A stretch of DNA of 64,000 bases from Galerina marginata (Eukaryota > Basidiomycota > Agaricomycetes > Agaricales > Galerinaceae), in NCBI GenBank assembly GCA_023014335.1, contig JAECYW010000006.1, positions 2,790,001 to 2,854,000 of the forward strand, read 5' to 3'. The position numbers were made by a program, and so were the translations under genes. Positions 48,010 to 58,030 of this stretch are shown piece by piece. The notes under the pieces were generated by a model that saw only the letters and a program-made list of their open reading frames with translations, was not told where the DNA came from and did not search any database. Each line of letters opens with the position of its first letter. Position 1 is the first letter of the stretch.

Positions 48010-48508
48010 ATGCTGTCCAGAGAGGCTCTGGCCCGGCAGCGGAGGCGAGAACGTTACCACGCGTAAGCTTTAATCCTCCCAATATCCTGGGGCCAAATAA
48101 TCTCATCACTTGCATTATTAGGAACATTGACGAGGAGCGCTCGAAGGCTCGTATTCGCACAAACAGGTATGTTTTGATTTATCTCATATTGGCATTGAAA
48201 AAATTCATAAGATCACCTCTTGTAGGAGAAAATCTTACCCACAATGCCCAGAGGATATTGAGCGACGCAAAGAGCTTCACCGCCAGGCGCAAGCGCGTTA
48301 CCGTGAAGCAAATAGGCTTCGACTGAAAACCGCAGCATGGGATTACAGGTGGGCATGGTCGTGTAGTCACTGGATGCCGTTTGGACAATGGAGCTAACGA
48401 CGTGGCAATTTGTGCAGGCGAACGATTAAACGAAAGCAGCAAATTCAGGACGACGAAGAGGAATACCAGGCCCTCATGTCGCAGGTCCTTGATGATGAGA
48501 ATGCCTAG
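48010..48508 (+). CDS. Small basic, coiled-coil-like KDZ cargo protein (103 aa)
   Basis: Four exons (48010-48062, 48122-48166, 48226-48348, 48418-48508) joined by GT-AG introns of 59, 59 and 69 bp give one open frame of 104 codons including the stop. The protein starts MLSREALARQRRRERYHANI, is rich in Arg, Lys, Glu and Ala, contains HRQAQARYREANRLRLK, and ends in an acidic QDDEEEYQALMSQ segment. The Arg-rich, heptad-like pattern resembles the basic region of a DNA-binding helix, but I do not recognise a defined domain. Its place inside the KDZ inverted repeats suggests an accessory role in transposition or regulation, which is inference. Confidence 0.65.
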
Positions 48509-48935
48509 GTTGCGAAGTGAGCTGTTGGTTGGGCTCGATCAGGGCTAGTAGCGTCGTGGGGTTCAACCCTCGTTTAGAATCAATTCAATTAATCAGGCCC
48601 ATAGCGGCACCGTTTTCGAAAGCCCAAACGCCATCATGCTAATATCTATCAGCCCAGTCTATAAAATTTGCCATGTCAAAGTTTCGATAACCCCGCATCA
48701 CGCGGAAAAGTGTATTGGTGGGGCAAAGGAAAAACTATTGAACTACGTCTATGATCTGTGTTCAAGATTGTACGGCATAGGGGCATAGAGTTGGTATATA
48801 ATTCGCATGTTTGGCATAGAGATGGTAGTGATTCAGCATATGGGGTGTGGCGTGCATAGGTGGCGTATCAGAAGACAGGAAAAAAAGGAAAATATGGTCT
48901 AATCTAACCCTGTGTCGGCGTGTGTCAGCGTTCCC
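48509..48935. other. Intergenic, no feature seen
   Basis: Convergent 3' flanks of the 103-aa gene (plus) and the RNase H1-N-like gene (minus); AATAAA-like signals are not obvious. Confidence 0.4.
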
Positions 48936-51345
48936 TCAGTTGAAATCGGGCATCTCATAGTCGCTCTCGACTTCAATATCAGACCCGCCGTCAGAAAGGG
49001 TGGAGGGAGACGAAACGGTGGAGAGGGACGAAGAAGTGGAGGGAGTAGAAAGAGAGAGGGACGAAGAAGTGGAGGGGGTAGAAAGAACCGCACCGAACGA
49101 AGGTGCAGTGTTGGAGCCGGATGCGACGGGGGAGGAAAAAGCAGGGTTGGAGCCTGAGGGCTGGGCGGCTGTTGAGCTAGGCGAGGAACCCAAGTCAGGG
49201 TTTTTCGTCAAATTGCGCCTCATGAATTCAATGGCGATGAGTTCGGCAATTAAAGCTATGTTTGGCATGTCCAAGGATTCCTGAGCCCTCCCTTTTCCCT
49301 TCGTTGAAACTGCAGGGTCGTTCGCGAGCGGATGCACTGTTTTGGTCCTGAATCCGTCTCGTAAATTCGCGTTCGCCTGATCTGGGTTACTTGGTCAGAG
49401 GCCATTGCTGCGCATGGCAAAAACAAGTTCTTACTTTGGGGTGAGGCAGTGCCTGAAGACTTACACTGTTATTAAACAAATACATATTAAATACGTAAAT
49501 AACATGTAGTCCGCTCAAATCTGAACCGATTGGGATGATCTTATACTCAAAAAAAGCAGAAAAATAAGGCGAATCTAACAAGCCTAAAACGGCCTGGTCA
49601 CGTGACCAGGTGCCTGATTTGGACACCATGACATCATTGCAAAACATATGTAAATATTTGTACATTATTCTATATTGGTCTGGGCGACACATTTTAGCAT
49701 ATCTAGCTCACTGAAATCTGCTTTAAGTCTAAATTCACACAAGTTTGCGCTTTTTGGGTCGTGTGAACAGGTCACATGACCTAATCAACCCTGGATACAC
49801 ATGCCACATGAAAGCCCTGATTTTTACGATTTTTTTGATACCAAGATCATAAAAATTGGCCCAGTAATGGCTGAGATACAGAAACCATGCAGGGTCACTA
49901 TAGCAGTGGGAGAATTTCCAACCATTGCGTTAGAAACCATTTCTGCCTGCTATGCAGGCCGGAAAACAAGTTCTTTTACTACGTAAGAACTTGTAAACGG
50001 GGTCGGCTGGGACGCTGAGTGGAGAGGGGCAGGGGAAAGGCCGTGGCTGTGGGAAGTGGGCACGAAGACCATTGCGAACCAGTTTTCGAAGCCGGATGGA
50101 ACCATAGGAGGGCTGCGGCATGTCGTCGTCATCTGATTCGGAAGTAACGGTGACGGTTCGCGCCTTCTGCTTGGGAGTCGCGGTCTCTTCTGGTTCAGAA
50201 TCGGAGATGATAACAACAGGGCCAATAGCAGCGGAGGTACCTGTGCGCGCAGTAGACGCATGGTTAGTCAAACTGTTGCGAGTTACAGGAGTAGGCGTTC
50301 CCATCGAGGGCGCCGGGCTTTGTTCGGGGGTGGGCGCGGGCGGCAGCACAAACCCAGAAGCAGCCGACGGAGCAGCGTGAGTGCGGGTAGTGGGTCGGCG
50401 GAGTCGGTCAAGGCCGCGCTGATTGATCCGTTTCGCAAGGTCCTCGACATCCAAAGGGAGAGCTTGAGCTGGTTTTGCACCGATGGTAGGAGCCGTGGGT
50501 TTTACGGTATTGGAGGGGACGGGTGCACTAGCACTGGTAGACGGCAACAGCGAAGCAGTAGTCGTTGGTGCAATGGGTGCAGTCGGCCCAGCAGGGGGGG
50601 CGTTTGAGGTGGCTCGGAACCTTTTGGCTGCAATGACACGGTGCTTGACCAAGTGGCGGTCCTTGGGCTTAGTTCGTCGCGCTGGGGTTGGCGCCGTGGA
50701 TGCCACGTAAATCGGGTTCTTCTCGCGGCCAGGAGATGGGGGCGGTGGGCGACGAAGTTGTAGCAAAAGCCCGGCCTGGTAGCAGGCAGTGTAAAACGCT
50801 TTCGCTTGAGCGAAGGTTGGGAACCGATGCATGGCGAACTGCATGGGAAGGTCATCAAGGCTGGTGGAAATTTCGCTAAAAGGAGGGTTAGATTTCGGAC
50901 CTAAGATAGCTATGTGACACTAACCTAGGGCTATTGTAAACTCCGATGCCGTATCCAACATAAACGACAGGAAAATCGCCGTCGGGTCCGGTGGGGGGTT
51001 CGAGGAGAGTATCCGGGTGAGGTTTGTGGGTCTCGGACCAGTTGAAATGAGGGGCGGGACCATCCTCCGTGTCCATGGCCTCGCCGTCGCCTGATGGGGT
51101 GCATTTAGTAAAAGGCTGGTTAAAGAGTGAGGGGATACATACGCGCACGAGGAGGAGGGGTATCAACCGCCATCGCGTCGGTAGGTTGGCCTAGATTTTT
51201 CAGGATTAGTTTTCGATGGGTCAGTGTAGGGCAAAAGCATACCAGGGGGGGTATCAACAACCATTCCGACAGGAGCAGCGGGTCCAGTCGAAGGGTTGGT
51301 AGAGGCGTTTCGAGCAGAGAAGTATTTAGTAAGTTCGGGTTGCAT
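48936..51345 (-). pseudogene. PIP-box protein with RNase H1 N-terminal-like domain, split by an HLE
   Basis: Exons 51345-51243, 51190-51143, 51090-50925, 50875-49997 and, beyond HLE copy g, 49389-48936. The introns are GT-AG, 49-52 bp, the first with a CTAAT branch-like motif. The protein starts MQPELTKYF: QPELTKYF fits the PCNA-binding consensus QxxLxx(F/Y)F. DFPVVYVGYGIGVYNS joined to PMQFAMHRFPTFAQAKAFY resembles the RNase H1 N-terminal/viroplasmin fold (YVVxxGxxxGIY...F..F.TxxEAxxF). The rest is low-complexity Pro/Ala/Ser/Thr with DSEPEE and SESDDDD acidic patches and basic RTKPKDRHLVKHRVIAAKR. Removing the HLE restores DPV-NPDQANANLRDGF in frame, so the gene was intact until that insertion. 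No catalytic RNase H domain is present. Fold and PCNA binding are predictions from motif only. Confidence 0.55.
49390..49996 (-). mobile_element. HLE copy g (607 bp, internally deleted)
   Basis: The right-end segment is fused at the CCTGGTCACGTGACCAGG palindrome (49593-49610) to the distal part of a long unit. It sits in the codon GTT of the host gene, with no duplicated bases. Confidence 0.8.
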
Positions 51346-51486
51346 TTTCGTTTTGGGGCTTGATTGTTGAGAAGGGCAGCTTTTAACCAAAAAAAAGGGC
51401 GATAGGAGCGGGAAATGACCCTTTAATTTGTTTCTGCCAGTGCTTGACCCTACCCAAGCATGAGGTATTGAACGAGCGCCATCATT

Positions 51487-52140
51487 CTAAAAAATTGTCA
51501 ATAGAAATTCGATTAGCCCATTCTTTTGAGATGATCCAGGGGAAATATATTCACCGGTTGCTGGTTTCTGCTTAGGCGACATTCTGCCAATTTGGAACGG
51601 GAATCGGGCAGGTCGATCGCGGACTTCTGACGGGCTGATATATGGAAGGTGCGTCTGGCTTTGTAATTTGCCACTTTCGAACGGGATCCCTTCAGAAAAA
51701 AGTCGACTAAGCAAACCTGCAAGTTACGAGAAGGAGCGCGTTGACAATCAGTAAGCATATGTCTCTTTGGAAGCAAAATCGTAGCACTCACTGACTTCGT
51801 CAGATTCTTTCCAAGGTGTTGAATCTTTGACCTACGCAAACGCTTGTGAGTTGTCTCTGTATCGATCGTATGACGTGTGGCTTACTGGGCGTACTAGAGC
51901 TTCCTCCGTGGTCAGCCACATCCTTAAAGCCCTCATAGCAGCTCCAAGCAAAATCTCGAGCTAAACAAGGACAAGTGGTGGGTTTGTTCAGTTAAATCGA
52001 ATGACGCAGCTTACCGGGAGAAACTCAGTTGCGCCTACACACGTGTCAATTCCTGAAGCCTTCGTAGTAATTTTGAGCAGCCTGTAAGGTGAGCATGGGT
52101 GTTCTGGAAGATGTGTTGAAATTCTTGGCTGATTTCAACA
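51487..52140 (-). pseudogene. Possible decayed multi-exon gene, unrecognised
   Basis: Minus-strand segments read KITTKASGIDTCVGATEFLP, then (after a GTAAGC...TTTAG intron) LEILLGAAMRALRMWLTTEE and VKDSTPWKESDEVSECYDF. A last open stretch, LLSRLFSEGIPFESG, SEVRDRPARFPFQIG and GLIEFLLTIF, ends at a stop. One splice needed between ETYAY and LLSRLF has no good donor. It is either a pseudogene or a mis-modelled real gene. Function unknown. Confidence 0.3.
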
Positions 52141-52148
52141 TATGCTAG

Positions 52149-54773
52149 ATGGTTAATCCCGGTGCATTTCGCGGTTCCAGAAAGGACTTCCTTATGGCTC
52201 AGAAAGAAGAATACGCCCAGGCAGTAGCAGACGGCACCACTGGGGAAGCCGTTGCTCTCATCCAGCGAAGATATTTCAAACGCTATCTAGTCGAATTACC
52301 ACATGACGAGGAGCCGTCCGAAGAGCATTTGAAAGCCGTGGATGACGACGCCATTGATCCTGACTATGAGGAACCAAACCCAGACAAGATGTCGCCAGAG
52401 GATTACAGCGCAGCGCTAGCCAAGTTGGAGAACAGACACAACACTATCGAGTTTCGCAAAGCGGTACGTTATGCCTTGTTTGTTATTGATGGCGTTGGGC
52501 TGACTTGTGCGACTTTTCGAAGCAAATCAAACGTTGGCTTGCCTATCAATACATGAAGGACCACGACATCGACCCGAAGGACTCGGGTGCCCATAACCCA
52601 TACCAGTCGCTCCTCTTTAAACTTACAGGGAAGGACCCGCATCGCCCCCGCCACCAAAGCGCCGTTAACTTATGGCGCAAAACTCAACGCGAAGCAATCG
52701 AAAGCAAAGTGAAGCTGCGTGCGCTGACGACCAAGGTAGACAGACTCGGATTGGCACCGTTACGAGAGAAGGTGGCGAAGGATATGTTCTCGAAGCTGAG
52801 TGAGGAGGAGCAGCGGCGTTGGAGGCAGGAAACCACGCGACATCATGACAAGGCTATGGCAGCTTGGAAAGCGGAGATGGCGAATCCCACATCGACTTCC
52901 CCAGAAGACCGACAGAGGTACGTTTTTTGAAATTGTTCATGCCGAGAGTGGCGCTTAAGTTTCTACATAGATGTATTATGGGGTTGGTGCGCTTCGCACA
53001 GCCCATAATTGACTTGATATCTGAAGCCACCAGCTGGAAAGTGACGTTGATGGCTGGAGGGCCCGAACCTGCCCATGAAGGTCGTCTAAATGTCATAAGG
53101 TATGTTTTTATTCATCCCAGCAGATGGTAGCGTGTAGGCTGATTTCTTACAGCATTCATTCGGGAACTACAACTGGAGATGTACCCATGAACTTTGGGCG
53201 TGCGGAGCGTCTTCGTTTCAAGAAGTATGTTATCCCAACTTTCGGATCCTTTCTCCAAAAATGCTACTGTAAGTGCTTCTGTACTCTTTTCTACCTATTC
53301 TTACAGCTGGTATTCTACTCAGCACCGGAAGAGTGCCGGTCTCGAATGCTGACGACAGAGGAGGGCTTTACACCCATGGAGTCGATGGACCTTGAAAGCG
53401 AAAACGCCGACTTCGACGCCGTGGAGAGAGGCTCTCCATCACGCCAGCACGAGGGCTCGACTGAGCCATCACCACCGTCGGTCCACTCCCTTCCTCCCAC
53501 TGAAACAGCAAGCGCAGTCGGTGCTTCAACCCCAGCTCCCACCGAAGAAGAAAACCCTGAGGGACGTTCATTGTCCCTAGCCATCCCGCTACAAGTCCCC
53601 CCCCCTCCTCCATCCCGGCCGCAGTCTCGTGCTCGCTCTCGTGGGCATTCTCCCCCGCCTTCTCGCGCTCCTTCTCCCCCGCCTTCTCGCGCTCCTTCTC
53701 CCCCGCCTTCCCGTGGACATTCTCCCCCGCCTTCCCGTGCGCCTTCGCCGCATGTCCCTCCCATCCCTTGTCCAGCACAGCGTCAGCCCTCTCCTCTCCC
53801 TCTCTCAAGTCCCAACCTTTCAGCAGGGCCTGATGAGGGCCCGCTTCCTGCTTCGTCAGTTGTATCGGCAACAAAATCCGGCGTGCAGAAGCGGGCTTGG
53901 CAAAAGAAGGCTCAAGAGCCAGCCAAACCGACGTCTGCTGACGTGTTGGCTGTGGGGACTCGGGGGAAGAAACGAGGACGCGTAGAAGCTGATGCCGAGG
54001 CTGAGGTGGTGGGGACTCGGGGGAAGAAACGAGGACGCGTAGAAGCTGAAGCCGAGGCTGAGGTGGTGGGGACTCGGGGGAAGAAACGAGGACGCATGGA
54101 AGCTGAAGCCGAGGCTGAGGTTGCGGGGCCTCGGGGCAGGAAACGAGGAGGAGCACAAGTTGAAGCTGAGGCCACCGTCTCTCTCCCTGCAAGTAAACGG
54201 CTACGTACCACTCGCCAAACCGTCGGCGTCCTGGTCCCGCAGCCCTCAGGTCCCTCTGTCGCCTTCAAGATCGAGCCCGCGCCAGATGCTCCTAAGTGGT
54301 TCAAATCAACGCTATCCATGCTGCAAGATCCGGAGCTGTGCCGTGACGTTCGCTGGAGGGAGTTAGTGAGCGCGTGGGCCACGTTTGAAGCTCAGGAGAA
54401 CTACGCCTGCGAATCGAATCTCAAGAGCAAGGGTCGTCCGTCCGTCGTTGGGAATTGGATCCAACGAGCTCGATCGCCAACGTGGCGCCCCGACATCGCC
54501 GACGTTTCGGAGTACGGTGTCGAGGTTACGAAATGGTGGGCATCGCTGCAACCCGAGTGGCGTGTTTCAACTGACGGGAAGGTAGTCTTTGAGAAAGACA
54601 AGGGAGATTGGGAGGTCTTGAGGAAGGCAGGTGTGAATGGGCTGCTGAGCGTGTTGGCGGCCCTTTTCTATTGGAACCTGGCCCTCAGCGAGACTCAGCG
54701 CGATTGGGATGCACGGTCAGCTGTGGTAGGCGATTGCTTGACTGTCTTGCGTAGCCTCATTCGAAGTACCTAA
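52149..54773 (+). CDS. 801-aa KDZ cargo protein of unknown function
   Basis: Exons 52149-52463, 52523-52917, 52971-53099, 53153-53268 and 53323-54773, joined by GT-AG introns of 53-59 bp, give 802 codons including the stop. I start at ATG MVNPGAFRGSRKDF. Regions in order: a conserved N-terminal part (IQRRYFKRYLVELPHDEEP, IKRWLAYQYMKDHD, LREKVAKDMFSKLSEEEQRRW, VTLMAGGPEPAHEGRLNVI, IHSGTTTGDVPMNFGRAERL); an acidic/Ser linker; a Pro-Ser repeat tract (PPPSRAPSP); a 19-residue repeat (VGTRGKKRGRVEAEAEAEV); and a C-terminal domain (WFKSTLSMLQDPELCRDVRW, GRPSVVGNWIQRAR, VTKWWASLQPEWR, GVNGLLSVLAALFYWNLAL). From memory, both outer domains occur in many mushroom genomes as unannotated, multi-copy proteins. 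The middle of the N-terminal part is helix-rich and basic, slightly HMG-box-like, but that is weak. It lies next to the right inverted repeat and points outward. Confidence 0.7.
53952..54180 (+). repeat. 57-bp coding minisatellite
   Basis: Copies start at 53952, 54009, 54066 and about 54123 (the last diverged). Period 57 bp keeps the frame and encodes a basic-acidic unit containing RGKKRGR. Confidence 0.85.
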
Positions 54774-54913
54774 CATACCGGTCTCATTATTGGTTTTCTC
54801 TGTTTTATTTCTTGATGTATTGTTTTTTTTTGGCCTGTTAAATTTAGTTATATTGTGATGAACTAGTACAATACATAATTTTGATTTATTCTGTGGAAAT
54901 GCGAGGGGGGCAG

Positions 54914-55903
54914 GCTACAGACCGTGCAAAACGCCAACACCTGCGGATTCCCCGCACACTTCCGAATTCGGAAAGCGCGCTGAAGCACATCGTCATCCGA
55001 AACTACCAAGCCCAATCCATCCTATTCCCAAGCGATTTGTGACATCTAAAGGGCACCATTGAATTCATATAGACTAGTAGAGTACATGAACGTAATTTAT
55101 TCTATGTAATTACAAGGGAAGCAGGCTGGGGAGCGCGTAGAGCCCAACGGATGGGCCAGCCCAGCAACCCCGGACATTGCCGAATTTGGAAGGCGCGTTG
55201 AACCCCAACGTCATCCGAAACTACCCAGCCCAATCCATCCTATTCCCGGGCGATTTCTGAGGTTTAAAGGACACCATTGAGTTCGCATTGACGAGTAGAG
55301 TACATAAATGTAGTTTATTCTATGGGAATACAAAGGGAGCAGGCTGGGGAGCGCGTACAGCCCAACGGATACCAGCAAAGCAACCCCCGCACGGCTCGTT
55401 CGGGTCCAGGCACCTGCAAGCGGACCCGAAATGTGATTTGATCTGAATTTGATCTGATCTGGCTAAAAATATCGCACAAGGCACACACGCACGACGTCAT
55501 GAAAGATCTATTTTTGGTTTACTTTCCAAATCGGGTGGGTCGGACTCCTGGCATCCGTTGTCGGATTCGTTTTAGCTATCTTCCGCCCTCCCGACGTCCC
55601 TGAAAACATCCCAGATTCTATCTACACCCTAATGTATGGTGGTGGGCGCTTTTTCCGCGCCCGAAACGGTGCCCGACGAGGGTAGAAATGCCCGAACATT
55701 ATTTTCAACGTTGTTTACATCTGTTTACTGCATCCCGCACCCAGCAGCGCCCGTATAAACCCATCCCCGGCATCCCCGACCCCTTATATATGCACGATGC
55801 ATAGAGACTGCCTTTTGGCAGTGTGGGCCAAACCTGGTCTGGATGTATAACGTATGTTAGCTTAATTGCAGTGTATCATATATGACATAGGCTGCTAAAG
55901 GTG
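54914..55903 (-). repeat. KDZ transposon right terminal inverted repeat
   Basis: Inverted copy of 32369-33357, followed by the second copy of the 9-bp target repeat. The 140 bp between the last gene and this repeat hold nothing recognisable. Confidence 0.85.
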
Positions 55904-57225
55904 ACAGGCTCACTCCCTGCGTGCGTGTAAACTCCTCGAGACCTGGCTGGCGGGTGATCCGCTGCGCTGGCTATCATTCCATCACGTCCCCTCTAAGCTC
56001 AAGTGGGGTATGCAACATGAGGCGCACAAGCACGCTGCTAGCTCCATTCACCGGCCTGTGGACCATGGTTCACGGGTCACTCTCGATCGCCTCTGTTCGG
56101 AGGCGGACGCTGCCGCGGCCCGTCGTTGGGCTAAGGCTGCAACGGATTGTCCGCAGGATCTCGGTCGCGACTTCCTCCAGCTTTGTAAGCTGGGCAAGAA
56201 GGTCGTTACTATAACCCCGGACACTCGAAAGGGCGGTCCATGGATTCGCAAAGCAGGAGGTGACAACACTTCCTTTGCGCGCTTGTGCAGGTGTATACTG
56301 AATCATGCGCCAATCGGTGCGTACTACCGCCGGTTTAACATACCAGAGCCTCACGGCTGCCCCCGATGCGGTGCTCCTCGCGAGACCCGCTCGCATATCC
56401 TCTCGTACTGTCCAGGCTACGAGAGACCCGCTCCGACGGACCGGTTACACAGTCTTTTGGAATTCTTGTTGGAGAATCCTACCGCATTCTCCTTCGAATG
56501 CCCCGCCGCAGGCATAGGCTAACTGTGTCCGCGCGGTTCTCTTTGCCCAGAGAGGCCTTGATACCCGCTTCGGGTTGCTGCAGGCGAGGGAAGTCCAATC
56601 CCCAAGTCGGCAGATGTTGACAGGCCAAGGACGGGGTCGTCGTGCCCGCGCGTTCTTCACTCCTCGTACCCGGTTGCATTCGCTACGACCGGTGGTTACA
56701 GAGTCGCCCGCATCTCGAGCGTTAGCGACATTTTTGGTTTGGGCGGTCGCGGTTCGTTTACTCGTTCTCGCGATCGGTTGGGTACCTTAACCTCCCACTC
56801 TGCCTCGGACAATATGGCTGGTATGGGTTTCGGGTCGTCAAGGCGCGGGTGGATGAAGGTTTTTGGGTCGGGTTTGGGTTCTGAAGCGGGCGTCGGGTTT
56901 GGAAGGCGGAGAGAGTGCAGCAGCTGCGGCTGCCAGGAGATGTTTGGGCCTCGGTCCTTACGTGGTATTGGCGTAGCGGTGGGGGCCGTCCCTCCCTCGC
57001 GGGACTGGGCGGTTAGGTGGTCCGTCCCCCCTAGCAAAGGCCTGGCGCACAAAGGACGCCGTTGGAAGGATTCGGAAGAAGTGGATGGGTTCGGGTCTGG
57101 TTCGGGGATTGGTAGTTTATTGCACGCTTTCGACTGGGGATTTGTAGTAGTTAGGGGACCGGACTGCTTTCGCGCACCGGTATATAAATTGTTGATTCAA
57201 AAAAAAAAAAAAAAAAAAAAAAAAA
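55904..57225 (+). pseudogene. LINE E ORF2 C-terminus, 3' UTR and poly(A)
   Basis: The frame continues from 32368: AHSLRACKLLETWLAGDPLR, then FARLCRCILNHAPIGAYYRR and the CCHC cluster CPRCGAPRETRSHILSYC, to a stop at 56522. A 3' UTR of the same family as LINE A follows, ending GTTGATTC and about 27 A residues. No target duplication is obvious around the LINE E ends: its 5' end abuts GCGCTTTTTG of an HLE and its poly(A) abuts GCGTTAG of an HLE. Confidence 0.85.
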
Positions 57226-57292
57226 GCGTTAGAAACCATTTCTGCCTGCTATGCAGGCCGGAAAACAAGTTCTTTTACTACATAAGAACTTG
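57226..57292 (-). mobile_element. HLE copy h (left-terminus fragment)
   Basis: Only the left terminus with hairpin GCCTGCTATGCAGGC-type sequence and GTAAGAACTTGTAA-like end (here ATAAGAACTTGTAA). It is bounded by LINE E poly(A) and LINE B UTR. Probably the other end of HLE copy d, with about 200 bp lost when LINE E inserted. Confidence 0.6.
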
Positions 57293-58030
57293 TAAAGTGG
57301 GCGTCGGGTTTGGAAGGCGGAGAGAGTGCAGCAGCTGCGGCTGCCAGGAGATGTTCGGGCTTCGGTCCTTACATGGTATTGGCGTAGTGGTGGGGGCTGT
57401 CCCTCCCTCGTGGGACTGGGCGGTTAGGCGGTCCGTCCCCCCTAGCAAAGGCCTGGCGCACAAAGGACGCCGTTGGAAGGATTCGGAAGAAGCAGATGGG
57501 TCTGGGTTCGGTTCGGGGATTAGTAGTTTACTGCGCGCTTTCGACCAGGGATTTGTATTAGTTAGGCGACCGGACTGCTTTCGCGCACCGGTTACAAGTT
57601 CTTACATAGTAAAAGAACTTGTTTTCTACACTTGATAGCAGAAGGAAATGGTTTCTAACGCAATGGTTGGAAATTCTCCCACTGCTATAGTGACCCTGCA
57701 TGGTTTCTGTATCTCAGCCATTACTGGGCCAATTTTTATGATCTTGGTATCAAAAAATTCGTAAAAATCAGGGCCTTCCTGGTCACGTGACCAGGCGCAA
57801 TTAGGCTTGCTCGAACCGCCTCATTTTTCTGCTTTTTTTGAGTATAAGAACATCCCAATCGGTTCCGATTTGAGCGGACTACATATTATTTATGTATTTA
57901 ATATGTATTTATTTCATAACAGTGTAAGTCTTCAGGCACTGCCTCACCCCAAAGTAAGAACTTGTTTTTGCCATGCGCAGCAATGGCCTCTGACCAATAT
58001 AAATTGTTGATTTGAAAAAAAAAAAAAAAA
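57293..58030 (+). mobile_element. LINE B 3' UTR end and poly(A), interrupted by HLE copy i
   Basis: UTR 57293-57591 (AGTGGGCGTCGGG...CGCGCACCGG), HLE 57592-57997, then TATAAATTGTTGATTTG and 16 A residues. GGGCCCCTTGAT follows at 58033, duplicating 24222-24233. This closes the LINE that began at 24234. Confidence 0.8.
57592..57997 (+). mobile_element. HLE copy i (short form)
   Basis: 406 bp from TTACAAGTTCTTACATAG to CCTCTGACCAA. The final G seen in other copies is replaced by host TATAAATT, so the right terminus is slightly atypical. Confidence 0.75.

Larger units (their letters stand above)
32369..55903. mobile_element. KDZ transposon with cargo genes
   Basis: Bounded by inverted repeats of about 0.99 kb (32369-33357, 54914-55903) and by the 9-bp repeat ACAGGCTCA (32360-32368, 55904-55912). 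It sits in the RNase H domain of LINE E, whose frame is restored when the element and one repeat are removed. It holds the KDZ transposase, a TET/JBP-like dioxygenase, a 103-aa basic protein, an RNase H1-N-like/PIP-box protein, a decayed gene and an 801-aa protein. Subtracting LINE A and two HLEs leaves about 15 kb of native element. The first ~10.3 kb (to 42670) also lies in the tandem array. Confidence 0.85.

Noticed and set aside
53315..54382. Minus-strand frames over the 801-aa gene
   Set aside because: Low-complexity mirror translation of the Pro/Ser and Arg/Lys repeats; the plus strand has coherent exons and introns.
32369..55903. Starship-type giant element
   Set aside because: No tyrosine recombinase (DUF3435) is seen; the element has inverted repeats, a 9-bp duplication and a KDZ transposase.
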